Source of the DNA: Sinorhizobium terangae
GTDB lineage: Bacteria; Pseudomonadota; Alphaproteobacteria; Rhizobiales; Rhizobiaceae
DNA length: 64,000 nucleotides
NCBI RefSeq assembly: GCF_029714365.1
Contig: NZ_CP121659.1
Span: 3,557,001 to 3,621,000, forward strand
Direction: 5' to 3'
Shown here piece by piece: positions 16,323 through 27,228 of this stretch. The translations under genes were made by a program, and so were the position numbers. The number at the start of each line of letters is the position of its first letter. Position 1 is the first letter of the stretch. Below the pieces are notes generated by a model that made no database searches, had not been told where the DNA came from, and was given only the letters and a program-made list of their open reading frames with translations.

Positions 16323-16748
16323 ATGAACCAATCTGCATTGATCCGTCCGGACTGGACGCCCGCGACCATTGCATTGATGGTGCTCGGCTTCGTTGTGTTC
16401 TGGCCGCTTGGCCTGGCAATGCTCGCTTATATCCTCTTCGGCGAAAAGCTGAGGGCGTTCAAGAGGGACGCCAACGGCAGTGTGGATCGCATGTGCGCCG
16501 GCTTCCGGCGCAACCATCGCCAGCACTGGGCGCATCATCGCACCGGCAACGTCGCGTTTGACGACTGGCGCGAGGCGGAGCTTGCCCGCCTCGACGAAGA
16601 GCGCCGCAAACTGGACGAAATGCGCGAGGAATTCGACGCCTATGTGCGTGAACTTCGCCGCGCCAAGGATCAGGAAGAGTTCGACCGCTTCATGCGCGAG
16701 CGCAAGAACGGCGGCCCTTCGCCGTCCGCCGGTCCTGAGACGAACTGA
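16323..16748 (+). CDS. DUF2852 membrane-anchored protein of unknown function
   Basis: The 141-residue protein has one strong membrane segment, IALMVLGFVVFWPLGLAMLAYILFG split over residues about 14-38. A basic region follows, then a charged coiled-coil segment (about residues 80-125) with repeated Glu and Arg, for example LARLDEERRKLDEMREEFD. It matches the conserved alphaproteobacterial DUF2852 family, whose role is not known. The ATG at 16323 is preferred over an upstream GTG/ATG at 16305, which would place extra charged residues ahead of the membrane segment. It probably sits in the inner membrane with the coiled coil in the cytoplasm. Confidence 0.8.
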   Translation: MNQSALIRPDWTPATIALMVLGFVVFWPLGLAMLAYILFGEKLRAFKRDANGSVDRMCAGFRRNHRQHWAHHRTGNVAFDDWREAELARLDEERRKLDEMREEFDAYVRELRRAKDQEEFDRFMRERKNGGPSPSAGPETN

Positions 16749-16760
16749 ACCGAAAGTACC

Positions 16761-16790
16761 TATCCGGCGTTTCATGTGAAACGCCGGATA
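16761..16790. repeat. Perfect 30-bp palindrome between two genes
   Basis: TATCCGGCGTTTCA, TG, TGAAACGCCGGATA: 14-bp perfect arms with a two-base centre. It can act as an intergenic hairpin, but no T-run follows. Its core GTTTCATGTGAAAC differs by one base from the core of the parS consensus, GTTTCACGTGAAAC. Confidence 0.8.
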
Positions 16791-16837
16791 TGCATGCCTA
16801 TGTCGCGAATGATCCGCGAATCGGATAGAAAGGCGCC

Positions 16838-17593
16838 ATGTTTCCCTCTCTCAAGCGGCGCCGCCACAATGGAACCCCTGCCGATATTACGCGCGATATC
16901 GAGGTTGCCGGCAAGCTCCTGCCGCTGACCATTCGACAGAACGCCCGTGCAACACGCATGACGCTTCGTATCGAGCCGGGCGGCCGGGCGCTGAAGCTGA
17001 CCGTGCCAGAAGGCCTGCCGGAGCGCGAAGTCCAGTCCTTTCTGAACCGTCATCAGGGTTGGCTGATGACCAAACTGGCGCGGTTTTCCGGTGAAAGCGA
17101 ACTCGAGGAGGGCGGCTCGATCCTGATCCGCGGCGTTGCCCACCGCATCGAGCGAACGGGTCGGATCCGCGGCCTGACCGAGGCCGTAGTGCTCGGCGAG
17201 GAGAGCATCTTGCGGGTGAGCGGCGGCGAAGAACATTTGCGCCGACGGGTTGCCGACTTTTTGAAGAAGGAAGCGCGCAGCGATCTCGAACGGCTCGTGG
17301 CGGTCTATACCGGCAGGATAGGGCGCCGGGCGCGTTCCTTGAGCCTCAAGGACACGCGCAGCCGCTGGGGCTCCTGTTCCGTCGATGGCGACTTGAGCTT
17401 TTCCTGGCGGATTGCCATGGCGCCGCCAAAAGTCATCGCCTATCTCGCGGCGCACGAGGTCGCCCATCTTCAGGAGATGAACCACGGCCCGGATTTCTGG
17501 GCGCTCTGCGAAAAACTGTGCCCCGACACGCGCGACGCCAAGCACTGGCTGAAGCGCAACGGCACGATGCTGCACGCCATAGATTTTGGCTGA
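16838..17593 (+). CDS. M48/YgjP-family zinc metallopeptidase
   Basis: The 251-residue protein belongs to the YgjP-like / DUF45 (SprT-related) metallopeptidases. The zinc-binding HExxH motif is in YLAAHEVAHLQEMNHGPDFW near residue 206. RSRWGSCS, just upstream of it, is the conserved RWGS signature of the family. No signal peptide is present, so it is cytoplasmic. Substrates are unknown; relatives occur beside restriction or repair genes in some bacteria, but no such neighbours are found here. It converges on the small membrane protein at 17644. Confidence 0.88.
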   Translation: MFPSLKRRRHNGTPADITRDIEVAGKLLPLTIRQNARATRMTLRIEPGGRALKLTVPEGLPEREVQSFLNRHQGWLMTKLARFSGESELEEGGSILIRGVAHRIERTGRIRGLTEAVVLGEESILRVSGGEEHLRRRVADFLKKEARSDLERLVAVYTGRIGRRARSLSLKDTRSRWGSCSVDGDLSFSWRIAMAPPKVIAYLAAHEVAHLQEMNHGPDFWALCEKLCPDTRDAKHWLKRNGTMLHAIDFG

Positions 17594-17643
17594 AGTAATT
17601 CCAGGAGAGCGGCGTCACCGTTTCCGTCTGCTGTTTCGAAGGG

Positions 17644-17844
17644 TCAGGCGCGATATCGGGCGTCGAGCGCTGCCTTGATCTTTTGGTCCGTCTTGTACTG
17701 GCTGAGCGCGTAGACCGACCAGATCGCCGCCGGAATCCAGCCGATCAGTGTAAGCTGCAGAATGCGGCAGATGATGCCGGCAAAGGGCCGGCCGATCGTG
17801 AAGAACTGCAGCCAGGGCAAGATAAGAGCAATCAGCAGACGCAT
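17644..17844 (-). CDS. YqaE/Pmp3-family small membrane protein
   Basis: The 66-residue peptide has two hydrophobic segments, LLIALILPWLQFFTIG and ICRILQLTLIGWIPAAIWSV, joined by RPFAGI. That is the topology and spacing of the Pmp3/YqaE proteolipid family. Relatives influence membrane potential and salt or stress tolerance. The C-terminus is basic and hydrophilic (QYKTDQKIKAALDARYRA). GAGAAGGAACC precedes the ATG. Confidence 0.82.
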   Translation of the reverse strand: MRLLIALILPWLQFFTIGRPFAGIICRILQLTLIGWIPAAIWSVYALSQYKTDQKIKAALDARYRA

Positions 17845-17975
17845 GGTTCCTTCTCCGTTGTGGTATAATGCATATGGTGAGAAGCTGGCCGTCCCGCAAC
17901 GTTGCGCCGGCCGCGGTTAAGGCGACGCAACGTTTTGGCTCGACTCGGGCGACATTTCGTGCAAGGTCGCTTCCC

Positions 17976-18646
17976 ATGAAAACTGACGTGAAAATATGCG
18001 GGTTGAAGACCGCCGAGGCAGTGGAGCGCGCTGCCGCGCTGGGCGCCTCGCACACCGGGTTCATCTTCTTTCCGAAAAGCCCGCGCAATATCGAACCGGA
18101 CGACGCCGGCCGTCTTGCCGACCGTATTCGCGGGCGGGCGAAGATCGTGGCAGTTACGGTCGATGCCGACAATGACGACCTCGACGAGATCGTTTCGGCT
18201 CTCAAGCCGGATATGCTGCAGCTTCACGGCTCGGAAAGCCCGGACCGCGTGCTGACGGTCAAGGCGGTCTACGGCCTTCCCGTCATGAAGGCCCTGTCGA
18301 TCCGCGAGGCATCCGATCTCGACCGGATGGAACCCTATGTCGGCATTGCAGATCGTTTCCTGTTCGACGCCAAGCCGCCGGCGGGCTCCGACCTGCCGGG
18401 CGGCAACGGCGTTTCGTTCGACTGGCGGCTGCTCGATGCGCTTGACGGCAGCGTCGATTACATGCTTTCCGGTGGATTGAATGCAAGCAACATCGGCGAG
18501 GCCCTTGCGCTGACCGGCGCGCGGGCCATCGACACATCCTCCGGCGTCGAGAGCGCGCCGGGCATCAAGGATTTGAAGCTCATGGAAGCATTTTTCGATG
18601 CCGTTCGCCGGGCGGACGACGAGCGGGCACGAGCAGGGAGCAAGAC

Positions 18647-18650
<4 letters not shown>
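17976..18650 (+). CDS. trpF: Phosphoribosylanthranilate isomerase
   Basis: TrpF converts N-(5'-phosphoribosyl)anthranilate to CdRP, step three of tryptophan synthesis. The 224-residue protein has the catalytic cysteine in [13 protein letters not shown] and the catalytic aspartate in [11 protein letters not shown]. The phosphate-binding loop is in [16 protein letters not shown]. The frame is open from 17868, but the family start [10 protein letters not shown] fits the ATG at 17976. It overlaps trpB by four bases (GTGA), so the two are translationally coupled. The gene order trpF-trpB-trpA-accD-folC is the alphaproteobacterial arrangement. Confidence 0.95.
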
Positions 18651-19867
<1,217 letters not shown>

Positions 19868-19872
19868 CGATC

Positions 19873-20712
19873 ATGACCGCACGCATGGAGAAAAGGTTTG
19901 CCGACGTGGCGGCGGAGGGTCGTCCGGTCCTCGTCACCTATTTCATGGGCGGCGACCCGGATTTCGATACGTCGCTGGCGATCATGAAGGCGCTGCCCAA
20001 GGCAGGGGCCGACGTGATCGAGCTTGGCATGCCATTTTCCGATCCGATGGCCGACGGGCCGGCGATCCAACTCGCGGGGCAACGCTCGCTGAAGGGCGGC
20101 CAGACGCTTGCCAAGACGCTTGAGCTTGCGCGCCTCTTCCGCGCAGAGGACCAGCACACGCCCATCGTGCTGATGGGCTATTACAATCCTATCTACATCT
20201 ATGGCGTCGATCGTTTCCTGACGGACGCACTGGCTGCGGGGATCGATGGCCTGATCGTGGTCGACCTGCCGCCGGAGATGGACGACGAGCTCTGCATCCC
20301 CGCGCTGAAGAGGGATATCAACTTCATTCGCCTGGCGACGCCGACGACCGATGACCGCCGCCTGCCGAAGGTGCTCGAAAACACGTCGGGTTTCGTATAT
20401 TACGTCTCGATGACCGGCATCACCGGTTCGGCTCTGCCGGATCCGTCGCTGATTGTGGGCGCCGTTCAGCGGATCAAGTCGCACACTGAGCTGCCCGTCT
20501 GTGTCGGCTTCGGCGTCAAGACGGCTGAGCACGCGCGGGCGATCGGCGCATCGGCCGATGGTGTCGTCGTCGGCACCGCGATCGTCAATCAGATCGCCTC
20601 CAGCCTTACGGAGGAGGGACGTGCCACCGAGGCGACGGTGCCGGGTGTCGAAGCGCTGGTCAAGGGCCTCTCGGCTGGTGTGCGGGCGGCAAGGCTCGCT
20701 GCAGCCGAATAA
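19873..20712 (+). CDS. trpA: Tryptophan synthase alpha subunit
   Basis: TrpA cleaves indole-3-glycerol phosphate to indole and glyceraldehyde-3-phosphate. The 279-residue TIM barrel has catalytic glutamate and aspartate in [19 protein letters not shown]. It also has the active-site loop [14 protein letters not shown] and the phosphate-binding [12 protein letters not shown]. It directly follows trpB and precedes accD by 50 bases, so the operon probably continues into fatty acid synthesis. Confidence 0.97.
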   Translation: MTARMEKRFADVAAEGRPVLVTYFMGGDPDFDTSLAIMKALPKAGADVIELGMPFSDPMADGPAIQLAGQRSLKGGQTLAKTLELARLFRAEDQHTPIVLMGYYNPIYIYGVDRFLTDALAAGIDGLIVVDLPPEMDDELCIPALKRDINFIRLATPTTDDRRLPKVLENTSGFVYYVSMTGITGSALPDPSLIVGAVQRIKSHTELPVCVGFGVKTAEHARAIGASADGVVVGTAIVNQIASSLTEEGRATEATVPGVEALVKGLSAGVRAARLAAAE

Positions 20713-20762
20713 TCGCCCAGATTAACGCGCACAACCCGAAGGAAATCTTCAGGAGTTTATAA

Positions 20763-21677
20763 GTGAACTGGATCACAAACTACGTTCGGCCGAAGATCAA
20801 TTCGATGCTGGGCCGCAGGGAAGTTCCGGAAAATCTCTGGATCAAGTGCCCTGAAACGGGCGAGATGGTATTTCATCGCGATCTCGAAGAGAACAAGTGG
20901 GTCATTCCACAGTCCGGCCATCACATGAAGATGCCGGCGAAGGCTCGACTGAAGGATCTCTTCGACGGCGGGATCTATGAAGCGTTGCCGCAGCCGAAGG
21001 TGGCGCAGGACCCGCTCAAGTTCCGCGATTCGAAGAAATACACCGATCGCTTGCGCGACAGCCGCGCGAAGACCGAGCTTGAGGATACCATCGTCGCAGG
21101 TCTTGGCCTTGTTCAGGGCGTCAAGCTCGTCGCCGTCGTCCACGAGTTCAACTTCATTGGCGGATCGCTCGGCATGGCGGCCGGCGAGGCGATCGTGAAG
21201 GCGTTCGAGCGGGCCATTGCGGAAAAATGCCCACTCGTCATCTTTCCCGCCTCCGGTGGCGCCCGCATGCAGGAAGGTATCCTGTCGCTGATGCAGCTTC
21301 CGCGCACGACCGTGGCGGTGAACATGCTCAAGGAAGCAGGGCTTCCCTACATCGTAGTCCTGACCAACCCGACGACGGGTGGCGTGACAGCGTCCTACGC
21401 CATGCTCGGTGACATCCACATGGCTGAGCCGGGCGCAGAAATCGGCTTCGCCGGAAAGCGGGTGATCGAGCAGACCCTGCGCGAGAAGCTGCCGGAAGGC
21501 TTCCAGACGTCCGAATACCTGCTGGAGCACGGCATGATCGACATGGTGGTCAAGCGGCATGACCTGCCGGCGACCCTTGCACGTGTGCTGAAGATTCTAA
21601 TGAAGAAACCGGTCGAAGCTGCCAAGCGCGAGGGCGGATCGCAAGCGACGGCCTTGCCGGTCGCGGCGCGGGCCTAG
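20763..21677 (+). CDS. accD: Acetyl-CoA carboxylase carboxyltransferase beta subunit
   Basis: AccD with AccA transfers the carboxyl group from biotin to acetyl-CoA, giving malonyl-CoA. The 304-residue protein has the carboxyltransferase core with [28 protein letters not shown] and [13 protein letters not shown]. It starts at a GTG. The N-terminal zinc ribbon is degenerate. Where other AccD proteins have four cysteines in two CxxC pairs, this one has a single cysteine in [12 protein letters not shown], and the second pair is replaced by [11 protein letters not shown]. The fold must hold without the usual zinc site. The gene is in the trpFBA-accD-folC run. Confidence 0.95.
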   Translation: MNWITNYVRPKINSMLGRREVPENLWIKCPETGEMVFHRDLEENKWVIPQSGHHMKMPAKARLKDLFDGGIYEALPQPKVAQDPLKFRDSKKYTDRLRDSRAKTELEDTIVAGLGLVQGVKLVAVVHEFNFIGGSLGMAAGEAIVKAFERAIAEKCPLVIFPASGGARMQEGILSLMQLPRTTVAVNMLKEAGLPYIVVLTNPTTGGVTASYAMLGDIHMAEPGAEIGFAGKRVIEQTLREKLPEGFQTSEYLLEHGMIDMVVKRHDLPATLARVLKILMKKPVEAAKREGGSQATALPVAARA

Positions 21678-21740
21678 ACGTCGCGCCTGCTCGGTTTCGG
21701 TGGACTTGGTGTGGCACCCGGATTTTTCGAGGCGATGGAC

Positions 21741-23084
21741 ATGACGGCGACACAGGTCAGCGAGGCGGCGCAGGAGATCGAGAAGCTTCTTGCCCTGCAT
21801 CCCAAGGGGTACGACCTGTCGCTCGACAGGATCACCCGGCTTTTGGCGGCCCTCGGAAACCCTGAGGAGCGGCTGCCGCCCGTCATTCATGTCGCCGGCA
21901 CCAACGGAAAGGGTTCTGTCACCGCCTTCTCGCGGGCTATCCTCGAGGCTGCGGGTCTCAGCGTCCACGTCCACACGTCACCGCATCTCGTGAACTGGCA
22001 CGAGCGCTATCGCCTCGGCGTCAAGGGCGGCAAGGGCGCGCTGGCTGGCGATCGCGTGCTTGCCGAAGCGGTGCGGCGCGTCGCGGAAGCCAATGCCGGC
22101 CAGGAGATCACGGTCTTCGAAATCCTGACGGCCGTGACCTTCCTTCTCTTTGCCGAGCATCCTGCCGACGTTGCGATCATCGAGGTCGGTCTCGGCGGCC
22201 GGTTCGATGCGACGAACGTGATCGCGCGCCCGGCGGTGTCCGTCATCATGCCGATTTCGCTCGATCACCAGTCCTATCTCGGCGATCGCGTGGAACTGAT
22301 CGCCGCCGAAAAGGCCGGGATCATGAAGCGCGGCTGCCCGGTGGTGATTGGCCATCAGGAGGAGGAGGGCGTGCGCGATGTGCTCGTGTCGACAGCCGAG
22401 CGCCTTGGTTGCCCGATGTCCGTCTATGGACAGGACTTCATGGCGCATGAGGAGTTTGGCCGGCTCGTCTTTCAGGATGAACGCGGACTGGCGGACCTGC
22501 CGCTGCCGCGGCTGCCCGGTCGACACCAATACGCCAACGCCGCCGCGGCGATCCGCGCCGTCAGGGCGGCCGGTTTCGAGGTTCCGGAGGCCGCCATCGA
22601 AAAGGGGTTGGCTGGCGTCGAATGGCCCGGGCGTCTGCAGCGCCTTGCCGGCGGCAAGCTTTCGCATCACGGTCCTCCAGGTGCCGAGATCTGGATCGAC
22701 GGCGGACACAACCCGGGTGCGGGCCAGGTGATCGCCGAGGCGATGGCGAGTTTCGAGGAGCGCGAGCCGCGGCCCCTGTTCCTCATCATCGGCATGATCA
22801 ACACTAAGGACCCGGTCGGCTATTTCAAGGCCTTCCTCGATCTTGCGGAACAGGTCTTCACGGTGCCGATCCACGGGTCCGATGCCGGCCTCGATCCGGT
22901 AGCCCTGGCCGAGGATGCCGCCGCCGTCGGCTTCGAGACCACCGCGACTTCATCCGTTGCGGAAGCGCTCGGGATCATTGCCGAGCTTGTCGATGAGGAT
23001 CCCGTTCCGCCGCGCATCCTGATCGGCGGATCGCTTTATCTCGTCGGCGACGTGCTCGCCGAAAACGGCACGCCGCCGCGGTAG
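21741..23084 (+). CDS. folC: Dihydrofolate synthase / folylpolyglutamate synthase
   Basis: FolC adds glutamate to dihydropteroate and to folates, using ATP. The 447-residue protein has the ATP-binding HVAGTNGKGSVTAF, the SLDHQSYLGD and EKAGIMK segments and IWIDGGHNPGAG, all Mur-ligase-family marks. GAGGCG lies before the ATG at 21741. An in-frame ATG at 21735 and a GTG at 21711 are also possible. It follows accD by about 60 bases and is closed by a two-way terminator at 23121. Confidence 0.93.
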   Translation: MTATQVSEAAQEIEKLLALHPKGYDLSLDRITRLLAALGNPEERLPPVIHVAGTNGKGSVTAFSRAILEAAGLSVHVHTSPHLVNWHERYRLGVKGGKGALAGDRVLAEAVRRVAEANAGQEITVFEILTAVTFLLFAEHPADVAIIEVGLGGRFDATNVIARPAVSVIMPISLDHQSYLGDRVELIAAEKAGIMKRGCPVVIGHQEEEGVRDVLVSTAERLGCPMSVYGQDFMAHEEFGRLVFQDERGLADLPLPRLPGRHQYANAAAAIRAVRAAGFEVPEAAIEKGLAGVEWPGRLQRLAGGKLSHHGPPGAEIWIDGGHNPGAGQVIAEAMASFEEREPRPLFLIIGMINTKDPVGYFKAFLDLAEQVFTVPIHGSDAGLDPVALAEDAAAVGFETTATSSVAEALGIIAELVDEDPVPPRILIGGSLYLVGDVLAENGTPPR

Positions 23085-23120
23085 GCGGCATTTGGCGGAC
23101 AACACGTTCCCGGCGGCAAG

Positions 23121-23146
23121 AAAAAAGCCCGGCGAGCCGGGCTTTT
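23121..23146. terminator. Bidirectional terminator between folC and trxA
   Basis: AAAAAAGCCCGGC (23121-23133) and GCCGGGCTTTT (23136-23146) form an 11-bp stem with a two-base centre, flanked by A-run and T-run. It can end transcription from folC on the plus strand and trxA on the minus strand. Confidence 0.92.
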
Positions 23147-23168
23147 CGAGTTCTGGGACTTGGCCGTT

Positions 23169-23492
23169 TCAGGCTGCGGCAGTCGAAATCCAGGAAGTCA
23201 GCGCGGTCTTCGGAGCGGCGCCAACCTTGATGTCCGCCACTTCGCCGGCCTTGAACATTGCGAGTGTCGGGATCGAGCGCACGCCGTATTGAGCGGCAAG
23301 CTCGGGATTTTCGTCGATGTTGAGCTTGGCAACCTTGACCTTGCCGGCGAGCTCGGTGGCGATTTCCTCAAGGCTCGGCGCGATCATCTTGCACGGACCG
23401 CACCATTCCGCCCAGAAATCGACGACGACCGGCTCGGCCGAGTTCAGGACTTCCTGCTGAAAATTGGAGGTATCGACTTTCACAGTGGCCAT
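23169..23492 (-). CDS. trxA: Thioredoxin
   Basis: The 107-residue protein has the classic active site in [20 protein letters not shown] (positions 33-36 of the CGPC type) and the cis-proline region in [17 protein letters not shown]. It reduces cytoplasmic disulfides. No signal peptide is present. GGAGCAGCAG precedes the ATG. It follows addA on the same strand with a gap of about 160 bases. Confidence 0.96.
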   Translation of the reverse strand: MATVKVDTSNFQQEVLNSAEPVVVDFWAEWCGPCKMIAPSLEEIATELAGKVKVAKLNIDENPELAAQYGVRSIPTLAMFKAGEVADIKVGAAPKTALTSWISTAAA

Positions 23493-23652
23493 CTGCTGCT
23501 CCTTGCTTTCGGAAATGGCGACCGTACGACCTGGGTCGTGCGGTACTTAAAAATGTTACCGCGCCTTTGCGGGTTGAACCGGGCCGGCGCGGCATGTCCA
23601 GATGTTGTGCCTCATGTGAGGCGTCGCCACCGGATTTTCAATATCGTGTATC

Positions 23653-26600
23653 TCACTTTGTCGCGAGCTCTTCAAGGCTCCTGTCCAGCATCGCGTCGGG
23701 AAGCACCTGGATCGTCGGTCCCTCGGTGAAGATCAGCGCGCAACGGAAGCGTCGCCCCGGATAGAGCGGCTTGAGCAGTTCCCTGTAGATGGCAAGCTGT
23801 GTGCTGTAGACAGGCGGCACCTCCGCGAGCGACTTCGGCACCTCGCGATTCGTCTTGAAGTCCGCAATCGTCACCATGTCTCCGGAAACGGATAGTCGGT
23901 CGACGCGGCCCGACACCGCGAACTCGCGCCCGCCGAGGGTGAGCGTTCCCATGACGGAGACTTCCGGCCGGCTGTGCGCGGCAAAAAGCGTCGTGAGGTC
24001 GGGGTGGTCCAGCACATCCATCACGGCATCGGCAAGAGCCCGGCGCTCCGGCTCGGACCAGCGTGGGACCGACCGCAGCAGATAGCGGTCCGCCGCCGCG
24101 CGGCGTTCAGCGGCATCGACCGACGGGAGAACCTGCAGCAGGCGATGAAGGATCGCGCCACGCAGCAGCGAGCGATTGGGCGCCGCCTTTTCCGCGAAGA
24201 GCGCCGATCCGACGATCGATTCGCTGTCCGGCTCGTCGAAGACAATGCCGGTGCCCGATGGGGTTAGCGGCCGCGGCAGCCGACGCGGCGGCGGCAACGG
24301 GGCGGAAAGCGTGGCGGGCAGGCCCGGCACCATGCGCTCTCCCTCGGCTTCATTGCCATCTGCAACAGGGGTGTCGATATGGGGATGCGTCTCGCGCCAC
24401 GCGTGGCCCGTCCATTCTTCACCACCCGCGCGGAACACCATCGGCGTTCCGCGTCCCTTAAGGTCCTGCGCCAACGTCCCCTGGACCATGGCGTGCCAGG
24501 TATCGGTGTTCTCCCTCTGCCCGCGATAGCCGCAAATGACGAGCCGGTCTGCGGCGCGCGTCATGCCGACATAGAGCAGACGTCGGTATTCCTCTTCCGC
24601 CAGCGCCTTCAGGCGCGCATTGTCGGCGTTGAGCAGGGAATTCGTTCCGGAGCCGGGCGCCCGCCAGACAGGCACGGTGACGGTGGAACCGTCGGGCCGT
24701 TGCTTTTCGAAAAGGCGGAGATCGGGAACATGCTGGCTGTTGAAGGCCTTGCCACCGCCGTCGACGAGGAAGACGACCGGCGCCTCCAGGCCCTTTGCCG
24801 CGTGCACGGTCATGACGCGCACTTCGTCCCGCTCCTTGTCCTGTTCGCGCTTGACCGTCGGCGCTTCGATCTCGAGCGTCGAGATGAAGGCCTGCAGCCC
24901 GGGCAAACCGGCCCTTTCGTGATCGAGTGCAAAGGTCAGGAATTCATCGAGAATGTCGCTGACTTCGCTGCCCAGCCGGGCGAGGAAAGCCGCCCTGCCG
25001 CCGAGAACGCCGAGGATGCGGGCGTAGAAGTCGTGCGGCAGCATCTGGCGGGCGAGATCGGAATATTGCGAGAGCCTGCCTGCGACCGGGCGGTATCGGC
25101 TCGTCTCGTCGACGCCGAGGCTTTGCAGGCGCTGCCAGAGGCTCTCGGTTTCCGCCCTTCCCGCCGCAAGCTCGAAAAGATCGTCCTCACCGAGATTGAT
25201 GAGCGGGCTTTTCAACAGCGCGGCGAGAGAAAGGTCGTCGTCGGGCAGCAGCGCAAAGCGGCCGAGCGCCATCAGATCCTGGATCGCAATGTGGCTGGTC
25301 AATACCAGGCGGTCGGCACCCGCCACCGGTATGTTGTTTCTGCGCTTCAGGGCCCGCGTCAAAGCGTTGACGAAGGCGTCACGCTTGCGAACAAGGACGA
25401 TGACGTCACCCGGCCGCATCGGTCGGCGAACGCCCTTCTCGATGACCGTCTCCTTGCCGATCCAGTCCTCGAGAACCGAGGCGATGCGTCGAGCCAGAAT
25501 GTTGGCCGGCGCGCGCTCGGGCGTCGCATCGAACGCTGCTGTCCACTCCTCTTCCGCAGGCACCGGTTCGGGCGCAATCACGTCCCATATGTCGACCGCG
25601 CCGGGGTGCCCGATCCGGTTCGAGGCATGGACGATCGCCTCGTCCTTCGCGCTGAGCCCCTTGGCATTTCCCTTGTTGGCAAAGACCGTGTCGACGGCCG
25701 ACAGGACGTCGATCGTCGACCGGAAGGAAAGCTGCAGGCGGATCGGGCTGAAGTATTTTCCGCCAGCGCGTACCCGCCGCTCCGTCACGATGCTCTCGCG
25801 GGAGAAGCGCTCCGGCCGCGCACCCTGGAACGAATAGATCGACTGCTTCTCGTCGCCGACTGCGAAGATCGTCCGCTCGTCGGCTCTCGCCGTCTCGCCG
25901 GCGAAGAAATCGGCGGCAAGCGCCTGGATGATCGTCCATTGCGCAGGGCTCGTGTCCTGTGCCTCGTCGACGAGAATATGGTCGATGCCCTGGTCGAGCT
26001 TGTAGTGGACCCAGGCGCCGACATCGCCGCGCGAGAGAAGCGCTGCCGTGCGGTTGATCAGATCCTCGAAGTCGAGTTGGCTGCGCGCCTTCTTGATTTC
26101 CTCGTAATCGCGGTTGAGCCTTTCAGCGAGGGTGAGAGCGGCACGTGTCGCCTCGTACATCCGGACGATGCTGAGCCGATCCACGTACGCCACGACATGA
26201 TCGCGCGCCTGTTCTACCAGAGGTGCGAGCTCAGGCGCCTCGCGCCGCATCGCCGCATTGAGAAAGGTCGAGTCGGCCCTCGGCTTGCCCCCGCCGTTGA
26301 AGAAGAGCCCAAGCAGGCTTCGGTAGCGTTCCTCGGGATCGCTGAGCCTTGCGACCGCCTTCAAGCCTTCCGCAAACTCGGAAGGCTTGGCGCCGCCCTT
26401 GCGTGCTGCGAGGTCGAGATATTGCTCCAGGACCGCCCCATTCAGCCCGGCCAGTGGCCAGACCTTACCGAGCACGCTTTCGGTGGACTCGCCCGGCGCA
26501 ATCGCGAGCGCTGCGCGCAGGTGCGTGTCCAGTCCGCCCCGTGCCGAGGCGCGATCGAGAAAGGCTTGGATAGGCGTACGGTTGGCGACGATCGTCGCCA

Positions 26601-27228
26601 GCAGCCGTTCAAGACCGGTATCGTCGGCGAGATCGAGAACCGTGGCGAAGGCGTCGGCTAGCTCTCTGTCGTCGCCCGCCGTGGCCGCCAGCAACGCGCG
26701 CCGGGCATCGGCGAGCAGGACGGCGGCGGCGCTGTCGTCGAGCACGGAAAAATGCCCGGCGACATTGGCTTCGAGCGGAAACTGATGCAGCAGCGCTTCG
26801 CAGAAGGCGTGGATCGTCTGGATCTTCAGGCCGCCGGGCGTCTCAAGGGCGGCGGCGAACAACCGCCGTGCCTCCTGGATTTTCACGGCCGAGGGCCGGA
26901 CGCCTTCGATCGCTTCGATGCGTTTCTCAAGGGTGGTGTCGTCAAGCGTCGCCCATTCGGCCAGGCGCTCGAACACCCGGTTCGACATTTCCGAAGCGGC
27001 GGCCTTCGTATAGGTGAGACACAGGATCGCGGAAGGGCGGCAGCCGGCGAGCAGCAAGCGGATGACGCGCTGCGTCAGGACATGCGTCTTGCCCGATCCG
27101 GCGTTGGCGGAAACCCAGGCCGAGCGCGCCGGATCGGAAGCAAGCGATTGCCGCTCCGTCGTCCAGTCGAGCCAAGCCCTGGGGGTCGTTTCCCGAGGTC
27201 CGAAAGCGTCATCCCTCATCGGCATCAT
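23653..27228 (-). CDS. addA: Double-strand break repair helicase-nuclease AddA
   Basis: AddA, with AddB, resects double-strand DNA ends before RecA-dependent repair; it is the alphaproteobacterial counterpart of RecBCD. The protein of about 1191 residues has UvrD-type helicase motifs: Walker A in VSANAGSGKTHVLTQR, ILCLTYTKAAASEM, Walker B in HILVDEAQDTSPAQW, FAVGDEKQSIYSFQGA and VMTVHAAKGLEAPVVFL. A C-terminal PD-(D/E)xK nuclease has VSGRVDRLSVSGD and IADFKTNREVP. The frame is open to 27309, but the ATG at 27228 (or 27225/27219), which overlaps the end of addB, fits AAGGCGAGG. Confidence 0.93.
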   Translation of the reverse strand: MMPMRDDAFGPRETTPRAWLDWTTERQSLASDPARSAWVSANAGSGKTHVLTQRVIRLLLAGCRPSAILCLTYTKAAASEMSNRVFERLAEWATLDDTTLEKRIEAIEGVRPSAVKIQEARRLFAAALETPGGLKIQTIHAFCEALLHQFPLEANVAGHFSVLDDSAAAVLLADARRALLAATAGDDRELADAFATVLDLADDTGLERLLATIVANRTPIQAFLDRASARGGLDTHLRAALAIAPGESTESVLGKVWPLAGLNGAVLEQYLDLAARKGGAKPSEFAEGLKAVARLSDPEERYRSLLGLFFNGGGKPRADSTFLNAAMRREAPELAPLVEQARDHVVAYVDRLSIVRMYEATRAALTLAERLNRDYEEIKKARSQLDFEDLINRTAALLSRGDVGAWVHYKLDQGIDHILVDEAQDTSPAQWTIIQALAADFFAGETARADERTIFAVGDEKQSIYSFQGARPERFSRESIVTERRVRAGGKYFSPIRLQLSFRSTIDVLSAVDTVFANKGNAKGLSAKDEAIVHASNRIGHPGAVDIWDVIAPEPVPAEEEWTAAFDATPERAPANILARRIASVLEDWIGKETVIEKGVRRPMRPGDVIVLVRKRDAFVNALTRALKRRNNIPVAGADRLVLTSHIAIQDLMALGRFALLPDDDLSLAALLKSPLINLGEDDLFELAAGRAETESLWQRLQSLGVDETSRYRPVAGRLSQYSDLARQMLPHDFYARILGVLGGRAAFLARLGSEVSDILDEFLTFALDHERAGLPGLQAFISTLEIEAPTVKREQDKERDEVRVMTVHAAKGLEAPVVFLVDGGGKAFNSQHVPDLRLFEKQRPDGSTVTVPVWRAPGSGTNSLLNADNARLKALAEEEYRRLLYVGMTRAADRLVICGYRGQRENTDTWHAMVQGTLAQDLKGRGTPMVFRAGGEEWTGHAWRETHPHIDTPVADGNEAEGERMVPGLPATLSAPLPPPRRLPRPLTPSGTGIVFDEPDSESIVGSALFAEKAAPNRSLLRGAILHRLLQVLPSVDAAERRAAADRYLLRSVPRWSEPERRALADAVMDVLDHPDLTTLFAAHSRPEVSVMGTLTLGGREFAVSGRVDRLSVSGDMVTIADFKTNREVPKSLAEVPPVYSTQLAIYRELLKPLYPGRRFRCALIFTEGPTIQVLPDAMLDRSLEELATK

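Noticed and set aside
24379..26661. Long open frame (760 codons) on the plus strand across addA
   Set aside because: It is antisense to a clear AddA helicase, has no recognisable motifs, and is an artefact of high-GC codon use.
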